Source: Algoriphagus faecimaris
GTDB taxonomy: Bacteria > Bacteroidota > Bacteroidia > Cytophagales > Cyclobacteriaceae
Direction of reading: 5' to 3'
Length of the DNA stretch: 64,000 nucleotides
NCBI RefSeq assembly: GCF_900101705.1
Contig: NZ_FNAC01000010.1
Location: 1 to 64,000 of the forward strand
In this document: positions 36,661 to 45,214 of the stretch, in pieces
Numbering within the stretch: position 1 is the stretch's first letter
Layout: each line of letters begins with the position of its first letter
Notes under the pieces: model-generated
What the model saw: only the letters and a program-made list of their open reading frames with translations
What the model was told of the DNA's origin: nothing
Database searches by the model: none
Translations under genes and position numbers: made by a program

Positions 36661-39477
36661 ATGAAAAGAATCTTCTTTTTATTTTTCGCATTTTATCTGG
36701 CGTCCTCAGGATATACCATAAGTCAGACATGGACTCGCCTTCAGGGTTGGGGTCTCGATTTGGAGACGGTATACTGGATAAATGATTCAGTGGCTTTTGC
36801 CGGAGGAGAGAATCTTTTGATAAAAACTCAAAACCGGGCTCAAACCTGGCAGGAGTTACCTTTTCAATTTGAAGGAAAAGTGACTTCAATCGCCTTTGTA
36901 GATGAAAATACGGGGATAGCTGTGGGTGAAAACGGTCTTGCCTTAAAGACAGAAAACTCGGGCCAAACATGGAGATCAATCCTTATTTCCTCTGGTTTGG
37001 ACCTTTTTAAGGTGAGCCCTGTTTCTGAATCCACTTGGATGGCGGCGGGAGCTAATGGGGCAATTTTCCGAAGCCAAGATAATGGAGAGACTTGGCAGGC
37101 CCGAAATTCGGGTAAAAACCACACCATCAATGATGTTTTTAGATATAATTCGGATACGTTATTTCTGGCAGGAGATGGAGGGACACTATTAAGATCAGCA
37201 GATCAGGGATTGACCTATCAGGAGATTACCTTACCAACAGCCATTGATTTGAATGGGGTGGCCTTTTCATCTCCCTTAATTGGTTATTTGGTAGGAGATG
37301 AAGGATTAATCATCAAAACAATAGATGGTGGGGAAAGTTGGTCCACATTGACTTCTGGAGTGGCGACAGACTTACAAAAGGTGGCCATAAGCCCGTTGGA
37401 TAGTAGAATAGTGACCGTGATTGGCGATGGGGCCACGGCCTTGCGATCGATCAACTCAGGCGTAAGTTTTGGGAAGGCAAATCTAGGAGCGACCAATACC
37501 AGAAATCTCAAAGAACTCTTTTATGTCCCTGCTAGTAATATGGTTTATGCCGTAGGTCAAGACGGGTATATGATATCCTCGACCAATGCAGGAGCTTCCT
37601 ATTCTCAGCGGATGGCGGGTGTGAGAACTGATTTTACAGAAACCGATTTTAAGACAGATCGCTACGGATTACTAGGGGGGAAAGGCGGTTCATTTTTTGT
37701 CACTTCCAATGCAGGACTTAGCATTATCAGCAGGCCTTTGCCCCAAGCGGAGGAGATATCAGGAATGAGTTTTTGGAATGGAAGTTTTGGCTACGTGTCC
37801 ACTACGGCAGGCAAAATTTTCCGAACTACCAATGCAGGTTCTTCTTGGTTAGATTTGAGCCCTAATATACCTGAAGCGACCAATGGTTTTTATTTATTTG
37901 CAACCTCCGTGCTTTATGCTTCAGGAAATGAGGGTAGGGTAATCAGCTCATTCAATTCAGGAGGAAACTGGAATACACAAATCCAATCTGATACGGAAAA
38001 TGACCTCAAAGAGATTATGTTTTTTGATTTCCAGTTTGGCATAGCCGTGGGGGAAAATGGACAAATATCTTATTCAAACGGAGGGGCGACCTGGACTACA
38101 TTGCCGTCTTTGGCGGAAGAAAACTTCAATGCGCTGGCCAAATTGGATGAGGAAAATGCCATTGTTGTAGGTGATGGAGGCAAAATCTTCAAGACTTCGG
38201 ACAAAGCACTCACTTGGAAAGAGATTGAAGTAGAAACGAACGAGGACCTGCTTGATGTTGATTTTTTTGACAGCAATGTGGGCTTTATAGCTGGGAAAAA
38301 TGGATTGACCATGCAGACCGGCGATGGCGGGGAAACTTGGTTGATTATTCCTTCAGGGACAAGCAGAGATTTGAACTCCATCAGTGCTGCAAATCCATTG
38401 GTAGCCTATACTGTAGGAGATGACGGTACTTTCTTAAGCTATTCCTGTATCCCTCCTGAGGGAAGTTTAAGTGCCATAACCGGGGCGGGATTCTCTTGTT
38501 TAAATGTTGAAACCTATTCTATTTTGGATCCTGTCATCGAAGGGGCACAACTGGTATGGAGGGTAGATGGAGGTAAAATCGTATCAGGCCAGGGAACTAA
38601 TCAGGTGGAGATAGAATGGACTAACCCAGGTAGAAATGGAGTATTTGTTAGCCGTAGAAATTTCTGTGGAAGCGGTGAAACCTCATTTATGGAAGTGTTG
38701 GTGGATCAAATACCAATTATCACCAACCAAATTGTCGGAGAAGGCTCCGTCTGTCTTGAAGAAGACTTTTCTTATTCACTTCCGGGACTCAACGGGGTGA
38801 ATTACGAGTGGACTGCCACAGGTGGCGAAATCATCAATGGCCAGGGCACTTCTTCGATTTTGGTTCGCTGGAGCGAAGAAGGAAGCCAAGAACTAAAAAT
38901 GAAGCCCTCGAATACTTGTGGTGAGGGTGAAGAAGTGAGTAAACCGATTTTGGTTAAGTCTCAAGCACTATTCCCAGGAGAAATCAATGGAGGAATATTG
39001 GTAGCTCCTGGAGAGGAGGTCTATACTGTGTCAGAAGTGAATGAATCCAGCTATGTATGGGCAGTAGTTGGAGATGGAGCCAAAATTATTGAAGGTCAAG
39101 GAACAGCTTCTATCAGAGTAGCTTGGGAACAAGAAGGGGATTATCAAATTGAAGTTCGCTCTCAAAATGCTTGCGGTTTTAGTCCAGTAAGTTCCCTTTC
39201 TGTTCAAGTAAGTTTGATCACAGGAATTGAACCAAATGAGAGGTTTGAATTGATGATATATCCTAATCCAAGTAGTGGGGTATTGTATCTTGAGTCCGAA
39301 AGTCTCTCGGCGTGGAACTCTGTTGAAATCATCAATCAAACAGGGCAGTCAATAACAAAAGGCTCTATCGGTTCATCTCAAAATTTATTGATTTTTCAAG
39401 ACCTACCTCGTGGGGTTTTATTCTTAAGACTAAAGGGACGAAATAGCGTAGTGACCAGAAAAGTGATTGTTGAGTAG
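36661..39477 (+). CDS. T9SS-secreted YCF48-repeat protein with PKD-like repeats
   Basis: The 938-residue protein has a signal peptide (FFAFYLASSGYTISQ). About 600 residues of BNR/YCF48-type propeller repeats follow, with recurring NSGQTW, DNGETW, DGGESW, NAGSSW and GNGLTMQTGDGGETW-like motifs. Three PKD/Ig-like repeats come next, each with GQGTxxxxVxW (IVSGQGTNQVEIEW, IINGQGTSSILVRW, IIEGQGTASIRVAW). The C-terminus (LMIYPNPSSGVLYLE, then VTRKVIVE) is a type A sorting domain for the type IX secretion system. It is therefore predicted to be secreted or surface-anchored. Function is unknown; adhesion or binding is plausible. Confidence 0.88.
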   Translation: MKRIFFLFFAFYLASSGYTISQTWTRLQGWGLDLETVYWINDSVAFAGGENLLIKTQNRAQTWQELPFQFEGKVTSIAFVDENTGIAVGENGLALKTENSGQTWRSILISSGLDLFKVSPVSESTWMAAGANGAIFRSQDNGETWQARNSGKNHTINDVFRYNSDTLFLAGDGGTLLRSADQGLTYQEITLPTAIDLNGVAFSSPLIGYLVGDEGLIIKTIDGGESWSTLTSGVATDLQKVAISPLDSRIVTVIGDGATALRSINSGVSFGKANLGATNTRNLKELFYVPASNMVYAVGQDGYMISSTNAGASYSQRMAGVRTDFTETDFKTDRYGLLGGKGGSFFVTSNAGLSIISRPLPQAEEISGMSFWNGSFGYVSTTAGKIFRTTNAGSSWLDLSPNIPEATNGFYLFATSVLYASGNEGRVISSFNSGGNWNTQIQSDTENDLKEIMFFDFQFGIAVGENGQISYSNGGATWTTLPSLAEENFNALAKLDEENAIVVGDGGKIFKTSDKALTWKEIEVETNEDLLDVDFFDSNVGFIAGKNGLTMQTGDGGETWLIIPSGTSRDLNSISAANPLVAYTVGDDGTFLSYSCIPPEGSLSAITGAGFSCLNVETYSILDPVIEGAQLVWRVDGGKIVSGQGTNQVEIEWTNPGRNGVFVSRRNFCGSGETSFMEVLVDQIPIITNQIVGEGSVCLEEDFSYSLPGLNGVNYEWTATGGEIINGQGTSSILVRWSEEGSQELKMKPSNTCGEGEEVSKPILVKSQALFPGEINGGILVAPGEEVYTVSEVNESSYVWAVVGDGAKIIEGQGTASIRVAWEQEGDYQIEVRSQNACGFSPVSSLSVQVSLITGIEPNERFELMIYPNPSSGVLYLESESLSAWNSVEIINQTGQSITKGSIGSSQNLLIFQDLPRGVLFLRLKGRNSVVTRKVIVE

Positions 39478-39905
39478 TCTTTTCGCTTAAATCAGTTTTT
39501 AAAATTATTAGAATTTCAAGAGCAATAAATTGAATTCAAAACAAAATAATATTTGGGGTATATAAAAATTTATATGTATCCGCTATGATACCAGTAGATC
39601 AAAATGGCCTCGACTTCGCTCGGCCTCCGGGTTTGGAGTCATTGATGGGAGGGGAGAAAAATGGGGCTTCACCTCATTTTTCTCCCCTCTCCAACATAAA
39701 AAACCAACGGTCACCGAGCGAAGTCGAGGTGAAACCATATAAAATCCGGCAAGTAGTAGGATTGAGGATAATCAGAGTGCTTTAATTAACTATTTGAAAA
39801 TAGTACTCTGAATTAGGCTCTACTACAAAATTTTTTATAGGCTCTTATTTATTGAAAAATCGCAGATTTTCTGCTCTTTTGAATGAAGTATAAACCCAAT
39901 AAACT
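39478..39905. other. Non-coding 428-base gap between the T9SS protein and PLP enzyme genes
   Basis: No believable gene is seen. An open frame at 39585-39785 runs through the palindromic element and is discounted. The remaining sequence is A/T rich and includes repeated AATAAT/TTTTTATA stretches. The feature of note is the nested palindrome at 39608-39729. Confidence 0.6.
39608..39729. repeat. Nested palindromic (REP/MITE-like) element
   Basis: The outer arms CCTCGACTTCGCTCGG (39608-39623) and CCGAGCGAAGTCGAGG (39714-39729) are perfect 16-base complements. Inside them GAGGGGAGAAAAATG (39649-39663) and CATTTTTCTCCCCTC (39675-39689) are perfect 15-base complements around an 11-base loop. The arms are much richer in G+C than the surroundings. 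No second copy occurs in this window. I recall CGACTTCGCTC-type repeats being dispersed in Bacteroidota genomes, but this is memory, not a search. Confidence 0.8.
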
Positions 39906-41138
39906 ATGAAGTCCATGTACCCTGAGAGCCTTATGATGTCCTACGGCTACAAGCCAGAGCTATCTGAAGGCGCGATCAAATGTCCCATTTTCCAAACCTC
40001 AACCTTTGTGTTCAAGAGCGCCAAAGAGGGAAAAGATTTTTTTGAATTGGCCTATGGAAAGCGAGAGAAAACGCCAGGAGAGCAACCCGGCTTGATTTAC
40101 TCCCGATTGAACAATCCGGATCTGCAAATTCTCGAAGAGCGGCTGTCCCTTTGGGACGGTGCCGATGAATGCGCAGTATTTGAAAGTGGGATGTCTGCCA
40201 TATCTACTGTACTCTTAGAGTTTTTGAGGCCTGGTGATGCTTTACTTTATAGTATGCCAGTTTACGGTGGTACAGACCACTTTATCAATAAGGTATTGCC
40301 ACAGTATGGGATTAAAGGAGTCGGTTTTACCAGTGATGATTCAGAAGAAGAAATACTAAGAAAGGTAGCGGGTTTATCTATCAAATTAATTTATGTAGAG
40401 ACTCCTGCCAACCCTACGAATGCTCTTTTTGATCTTTTCCTGTGTAGAAGAGTGGCTGACCGGCTAAGTAAAGAGGATGCAAAAGTTTATGTAGCGGTGG
40501 ACAATACTTATATGGGGCCTTTATGGCAGCATCCGCTCAAACAGGGTTCAGATTTAGTGATATATTCCGCTACCAAATACATTGGAGGGCATTCTGATTT
40601 GATTGCAGGAGCAGTGTTGGGAAGTACTGAATTGATGAAAAGAGTCAGAACGCTTAGGACATTCTTGGGAAATATGGCCGGACCATGGACAGGATGGTTA
40701 TTGATGAGAAGTCTGGAGACTCTAAAAGTCCGAATGACTCAGCAGGCGTCAAATGCTAAAGAAGTAGCAGATTTTCTACTAGCCCACCCAAAAGTGGAAA
40801 AAGTGTATTACTTGGGACATTTGAAAGAAAGTGATTCCCAATACACGATATATCGTAGACAGCTGAGCAGTCCCGGGGCCATGGTTTCCTTCGATATCAA
40901 AGGCGGAGAGCAAGAAGCCTTTGCTTTCTTAGACAGTTTAAAGCTTTTTAAGTTGGCCGTATCTTTAGGAGGCACAGAATCTCTGGCTGAGCATCCTGCA
41001 ACGATGACCCATAGTGACGTGAGTGAAGAGGATAGGGACCTATTGAGGATTTCCGAAAAACTGATTCGCCTGTCAATAGGTGTAGAGCACTATGAAGATC
41101 TAATTTGGGATATTAAGCAGGCTTTAGATCAGGTATAA
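39906..41138 (+). CDS. Cys/Met-metabolism PLP-dependent enzyme (cystathionine gamma-synthase/lyase family)
   Basis: The 410-residue protein is a fold type I PLP enzyme. The PLP Lys lies in IYSATKYIGGHSD (about residue 217). The upstream Tyr/Arg pair is in GLIYSRLNNP, and AVDNTYMGP carries the PLP-ring Asp. The FESGMSAIST segment is typical of the family. Reactions in the family include gamma-replacement and gamma-elimination on homoserine esters, cystathionine or methionine. The C-terminal SLGGTESLAEHPATMTHSDV motif is common to all of them, so the exact reaction is undecided. It converges on the acetyltransferase gene. Confidence 0.88.
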   Translation: MKSMYPESLMMSYGYKPELSEGAIKCPIFQTSTFVFKSAKEGKDFFELAYGKREKTPGEQPGLIYSRLNNPDLQILEERLSLWDGADECAVFESGMSAISTVLLEFLRPGDALLYSMPVYGGTDHFINKVLPQYGIKGVGFTSDDSEEEILRKVAGLSIKLIYVETPANPTNALFDLFLCRRVADRLSKEDAKVYVAVDNTYMGPLWQHPLKQGSDLVIYSATKYIGGHSDLIAGAVLGSTELMKRVRTLRTFLGNMAGPWTGWLLMRSLETLKVRMTQQASNAKEVADFLLAHPKVEKVYYLGHLKESDSQYTIYRRQLSSPGAMVSFDIKGGEQEAFAFLDSLKLFKLAVSLGGTESLAEHPATMTHSDVSEEDRDLLRISEKLIRLSIGVEHYEDLIWDIKQALDQV

Positions 41139-41150
41139 TACGGGCGAGGG

Positions 41151-41675
41151 TTACTCCTCGCCTCTAATTTTCACATATTGAAATAAATCACCTACTACTC
41201 CTCGCTTAACAAATGCCTTTTTTAAGATGGCTTCTGGGACGTACCCAGCCTTTTCTAAAACATTCATGGATTCTACATTGAAGTCATAGATTTGAGCAAA
41301 AATCCGCTGGACATCAAATTTCTCAAATAGGTAATTGGTAAAAAGCTGCACTGCTTCAGTTGCGATTCCCTTCCCCCAATAGGGCTCTCCTACCCAAAAT
41401 CCAATTTCCATATTAGTCCTAAGTTCATCTTTCCCTCGTTCAGAGCCTATTGCACCTGCAAGTTTACCATCTAGTTCGATAGCAAAATTTTGTGGTGGGT
41501 TAAATTTCTGATTGTGCTCAATCCAATGCCTAGCATCATGGATGGTATAAGGCTGAGGATAGCTATCCCTTAGGTTCATAGCTATTTTGGGATTATTTGC
41601 TAAAGGATAGAGCTGATGGAAGTGAGCTTCATTCCAAGTGACGAGATTAATAGATCTTTCTCCGGCAATGATCAT
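41151..41675 (-). CDS. GNAT-family N-acetyltransferase (RimJ/RimL-like)
   Basis: The 174-residue protein has the GNAT fold order seen in RimJ/RimL-type enzymes. NMEIGFWVGEPYWGKGIATEA contains the acetyl-CoA loop (Q/RxxGxG/A variant GKGIA), and FDVQRIFAQIYDFNVESMNVLEKAGY is the C-terminal signature; both are typical. It probably acetylates a small molecule or a protein N-terminus in the cytosol; the substrate is unknown. It lies upstream of nothing on its strand and is about 80 bases from prfA, possibly on the prfA transcript. Confidence 0.88.
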   Translation of the reverse strand: MIIAGERSINLVTWNEAHFHQLYPLANNPKIAMNLRDSYPQPYTIHDARHWIEHNQKFNPPQNFAIELDGKLAGAIGSERGKDELRTNMEIGFWVGEPYWGKGIATEAVQLFTNYLFEKFDVQRIFAQIYDFNVESMNVLEKAGYVPEAILKKAFVKRGVVGDLFQYVKIRGEE

Positions 41676-41758
41676 AAAGGGTTAAAGATTAATGATTCAA
41701 GATAACAGGCTTCATCTATAAACACCAATGATGCCGAAAAATTTATGTGAAAGGGATT

Positions 41759-42835
41759 TTAATCCTCTAAGCCTGAAGTTTTCATTTTTTCGAGATTTTC
41801 TGCCAAGCGAAGGCTTGAAATGAATTCCTCGATATTTCCGTCCATCACATCGGGAAGGTTGTAGACGGTCTTATTGATTCGATGATCTGTTACACGGGAT
41901 TGGGGATAGTTGTATGTCCTGATTTTATCAGACCTATCGCCACTTCCTACCATGGATTTCCTTTGTGCACCTACTGATTCATTGTGTTTGGCCAGCTCAA
42001 TTTCATAGAGCCTTGATCGAAGTACTTTCAGTGCTTTTTCGAAGTTTTTGATCTGTGATTTTTCATCCTGGCAGGTCACGACAAGTCCTGTAGGATTGTG
42101 AGTCAATCGTACCGCAGAGTAGGTAGTATTTACCGATTGACCTCCTGGACCTGAGGAGCAATAGGTGTCTTTTCGGATATCGTTCATGTCTAGATGAACT
42201 TCCACTTCATCCATTTCTGGGAGTACTGCCACCGAAGCCGCGGAGGTATGTACTCGTCCTTGAGATTCTGTGGCCGGAACACGCTGTACCCTGTGTACAC
42301 CTGATTCATACTTGAGCATGCCATAGACATCCGCGCCCGAGACGGTAGCTATGATTTCTTTGTACCCTCCTGCCGACCCAAAGGTCAAGTCTAATACGGT
42401 GAGTTTCCAGCCTTTCAATTCGCAGAATCGCTCATACATTCGGAAAAGGTCTCCAGCAAAGATTGCGGCTTCATCTCCTCCAGCCCCACCTCTGATTTCT
42501 AGGATACAATCTTTGGAGTCATTGGGATCCTTAGGAATTAAAAGTTGCTTCAGCCCTTCCTCTAACTCACTTTTCCGCTTGCGAAGGTCTTCCAGTTCGA
42601 GCTTTGCCATTTCTCGGAAGTCTTGATCTTTTTCTTTTTCCAGGATTTCTTTAGCGCTATCTAGATTCTCTAAGATCAGTTTATACTCGTCGTAGGCGTC
42701 CACTACTTTTTCCAAGTCTTTGTACTCTTTGGTGAGCTTGGCATACTTACTCATGTCAGTCATCGAGTCGGGTTGAATGATGAGTTGACCTACTTCTTCA
42801 AATCTGTCTTTTAGTGCTTGTAATTTGTCCAGCAT
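41759..42835 (-). CDS. prfA: Peptide chain release factor 1
   Basis: The 358-residue class I release factor terminates translation at UAA and UAG. The codon-recognition tripeptide is Pro-Ala-Thr in [10 protein letters not shown], which marks RF1 rather than RF2 (Ser-Pro-Phe). The peptidyl-hydrolysis motif is in [14 protein letters not shown]. The start at 42835 ([10 protein letters not shown]) is preferred over 42856, because the upstream ATG would overlap the putative promoter box. Confidence 0.96.
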   Translation of the reverse strand: MLDKLQALKDRFEEVGQLIIQPDSMTDMSKYAKLTKEYKDLEKVVDAYDEYKLILENLDSAKEILEKEKDQDFREMAKLELEDLRKRKSELEEGLKQLLIPKDPNDSKDCILEIRGGAGGDEAAIFAGDLFRMYERFCELKGWKLTVLDLTFGSAGGYKEIIATVSGADVYGMLKYESGVHRVQRVPATESQGRVHTSAASVAVLPEMDEVEVHLDMNDIRKDTYCSSGPGGQSVNTTYSAVRLTHNPTGLVVTCQDEKSQIKNFEKALKVLRSRLYEIELAKHNESVGAQRKSMVGSGDRSDKIRTYNYPQSRVTDHRINKTVYNLPDVMDGNIEEFISSLRLAENLEKMKTSGLED

Positions 42836-42853
42836 AGTTCTTCTTTCGCTTTG

Positions 42854-42861
42854 CAAAAGTA
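42854..42861 (-). promoter_or_regulatory. Possible -7 box for prfA
   Basis: The minus strand reads TACTTTTG, an exact TAnnTTTG match, 18 bases upstream of the chosen prfA start. No -33 TTG is seen at the expected distance. Confidence 0.35.
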
Positions 42862-42986
42862 AGGATTAATTTGCAGTGAATAGGGCTCTGGCTTATTCAT
42901 GCTTTTTTTAATGTGAAAAGTTTAGAAGTTATTGATTTGTAGCGATAAAGGTGGTTTTTTCGTTTACATTACAGAATTAGAAGAGT

Positions 42987-43223
42987 ATGAAAGGGAAAAA
43001 AATGATTTCACTAGTGTTTGTTTCTCTATTATTTTTCCAATGTCAGGAGGAGCAAAAGCCACATGATTGTATCGATCAATCTAAAATCAATGATTATGGG
43101 GCATGTTATGATATCTTTGCACCCGTATGTGGCTGTGATGGAAATACCTATTCCAATGACTGCTATGCACAAAATGCAGGGGTGCTTTCCTTTACCCAAG
43201 GAGCATGTAGTGAAAAAAATTAA
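42987..43223 (+). CDS. Kazal-type protease-inhibitor-like lipoprotein
   Basis: The 78-residue protein has a lipoprotein leader ending LLFFQC (Cys19). A compact Cys-rich domain follows: YDIFAPVCGCDGNTYSNDC and a final GACSEKN. The VCGxDGxTYxNxC core is the Kazal signature. Kazal domains usually inhibit serine proteases through a tight loop, and a surface lipoprotein of this kind could protect the cell from foreign or its own secreted proteases. This is an inference. The stop codon overlaps the terminator stem shared with glmS. Confidence 0.8.
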   Translation: MKGKKMISLVFVSLLFFQCQEEQKPHDCIDQSKINDYGACYDIFAPVCGCDGNTYSNDCYAQNAGVLSFTQGACSEKN

Positions 43224-43245
43224 GGCCTCGCTTAGAGGCCTTTTT
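43222..43245. terminator. Bidirectional terminator between the Kazal gene and glmS
   Basis: AAGGCCTC (43222-43229) and GAGGCCTT (43235-43242) enclose a five-base loop, with A runs on the left and T runs on the right. The left arm begins within the Kazal gene's stop codon, and the glmS stop follows 8 bases later. Confidence 0.85.
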
Positions 43246-43252
43246 AATTTAA

Positions 43253-45094
43253 TTATTCCACTGTTACCGATTTCGCCAAATTTCTGGGTTGGTCTACATT
43301 ACACCCTCTGAGTACAGCGATGTGATAAGAAAGTAGTTGCAAAGGAACTACAGCAACTAATGGCGCGAAAGCTTCGTGTGTTTCCGGAATCTCGATCACG
43401 TGATCCGCCATATTACGAACCTGGGTATCGCCTTCAGTTACTACTGCAATTATTTTTCCTTTTCTAGCTTTTACTTCCTGAATGTTGCTGACTACCTTTT
43501 CATAAGAACTATCTTGAGTCGCAATGAAAATAACTGGCATTTCTTCATCTATTAATGCGATAGGCCCATGTTTCATTTCAGCTGCGGGATAGCCTTCGGC
43601 GTGAATATAGGATATTTCTTTTAGCTTCAACGCACCTTCCAAGGCTACTGGGAAATTGTAACCGCGGCCTAGGTAAAGCGCATTTCTGACATCTTTATAT
43701 TCTTCAGCGATGTACTTGATCAGTTCATTGCTTTCAAGCGCCTTTTCAACTTTTGCGGGGATAGACTCTAACTCATGTAGGAGCTGTATATACTTGCTTT
43801 CGGGTAAAGTACCTCTCTGATAGCCTAGTTTTAAAGCCATCATAGCTAAAACGGAAATTTGAGCGGTAAATGCCTTGGTAGAAGCTACTCCAATTTCCGG
43901 GCCTGCATGCGTGTAAGACCCTGCATGCGTCGCTCTGGGGATTGAAGAACCTACTACATTACAAACACCGAAGATGGTAGCTCCTTTTGATTTGGCAAGT
44001 TCGATTGCTGCTAGTGTATCAGCAGTTTCTCCTGACTGTGAAATAGCAATGACAAAATCTTTGTCACTGATCACGGGATTTCTATATCTAAATTCGGAGG
44101 CATACTCTACTTCTACCGGAACTCTGGCAAATTCTTCAAAGAGATATTCGGCCACCAGTCCCGCATGCCAAGAAGTACCACAAGCAGTGATAATGATCCG
44201 CTCTGCATTCTGAAACTTGTTCATGTAATCACGAAGCCCTCCCAAAACCAGCCTTCCTGACTTGGCATCTAATCTACCACGTAGACAGTCTGCGATTGAC
44301 TTGGGTTGCTCATAAATTTCTTTGAGCATAAAATGTTCAAAACCTCCCTTTTCAATAGCCTCAAGCTCCATATCAAGCTTATTGATGTAGGGGTTAGTTT
44401 CTACATTTTCAATGGTTTTCACCTGGAGTCTATTGTCTCTTATCACAGCAATTTCGTAATCATCCAAGTAGACCACCTTATTGGTGTATTCAATAATCGG
44501 AGTAGCGTCTGAAGCCAAAAAGTATTCGTCTTCACCTACGCCAATTACCAAGGGAGAACCCTTTCTTGCTGCAATTAGGGTGTCAGGTTCTTCTTTATTA
44601 ATCAAAACAATCGCATAGGCACCCACTACTTTATGAAGAGCCAATCGTAAGGCTTCTTCAAGAGAGCATTTATTATGCAGTTGAATATCCTCAATGAATT
44701 TGATAAAAACTTCAGTATCCGTATCGGACTGGAAGGTATAACCTTTCTGGATAAGGTCTTTTTTCAGTACCTCATAGTTTTCGATGATTCCGTTATGAAT
44801 CATGGCCAACTTTTCTGAAGAAGAATAATGAGGATGGGCATTGGTGTCATTTGGTTCACCATGAGTAGCCCATCGGGTATGCCCAATTCCTATTTTGGAT
44901 TGTATATCTCCGCAGGAAGCTAAATGCGTTTCTAATTCTGAAACCTTTCCTTTCTTTTTGTAAATGCTCAGGCCTTTTCCATCCAGAAGTGCTACCCCGG
45001 CAGAGTCATATCCTCTGTATTCTAATCTTCGGAGACCTTTGATAATAATTGGCAGCGCTTCTTGCTGCCCTACGTAAGCTACGATTCCACACAT
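43253..45094 (-). CDS. glmS: Glutamine-fructose-6-phosphate aminotransferase (isomerising)
   Basis: The 613-residue enzyme makes glucosamine 6-phosphate for peptidoglycan and LPS. The N-terminal glutaminase starts MCGIVAYVG, with Cys2 as nucleophile. GHTRWATHG follows (about residues 73-81). Two SIS domains carry ITACGTSWHAG, AISQSGETADTLA and the C-terminal AKSVTVE. Length and motifs are complete. No upstream hairpin that resembles a glmS ribozyme is visible in the 120 bases before the start. Confidence 0.97.
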   Translation of the reverse strand: MCGIVAYVGQQEALPIIIKGLRRLEYRGYDSAGVALLDGKGLSIYKKKGKVSELETHLASCGDIQSKIGIGHTRWATHGEPNDTNAHPHYSSSEKLAMIHNGIIENYEVLKKDLIQKGYTFQSDTDTEVFIKFIEDIQLHNKCSLEEALRLALHKVVGAYAIVLINKEEPDTLIAARKGSPLVIGVGEDEYFLASDATPIIEYTNKVVYLDDYEIAVIRDNRLQVKTIENVETNPYINKLDMELEAIEKGGFEHFMLKEIYEQPKSIADCLRGRLDAKSGRLVLGGLRDYMNKFQNAERIIITACGTSWHAGLVAEYLFEEFARVPVEVEYASEFRYRNPVISDKDFVIAISQSGETADTLAAIELAKSKGATIFGVCNVVGSSIPRATHAGSYTHAGPEIGVASTKAFTAQISVLAMMALKLGYQRGTLPESKYIQLLHELESIPAKVEKALESNELIKYIAEEYKDVRNALYLGRGYNFPVALEGALKLKEISYIHAEGYPAAEMKHGPIALIDEEMPVIFIATQDSSYEKVVSNIQEVKARKGKIIAVVTEGDTQVRNMADHVIEIPETHEAFAPLVAVVPLQLLSYHIAVLRGCNVDQPRNLAKSVTVE

Positions 45095-45150
45095 ATTGAA
45101 AAATTCTTTTAGATAAATAGAACTTCCACAAATAAACAGCTTTCATGCCA

Positions 45151-45190
45151 AAAAAAAGAATCCACTTTCTTAAAATTTGAAAGTGGATTC
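45151..45190 (-). terminator. Terminator of the DUF4270 gene
   Basis: On the minus strand GAATCCACTTTC and GAAAGTGGATTC form a perfect 12-base stem with a nine-base loop, followed by eight T residues. It starts 25 bases after the DUF4270 stop and separates that gene from glmS. Confidence 0.85.
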
Positions 45191-45214
45191 GGATATCTTT
45201 TAATAAAGTGAATT

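Noticed and set aside
39585..39785. Small open frame of 66 residues
   Set aside because: It runs straight through the nested palindrome and has no conserved feature; a repeat read as protein is the better explanation.
44950..45214. glmS ribozyme or riboswitch upstream of glmS
   Set aside because: The only strong hairpin there (45158-45190) has a T run in the minus direction right after DUF4270 and reads as a simple terminator.
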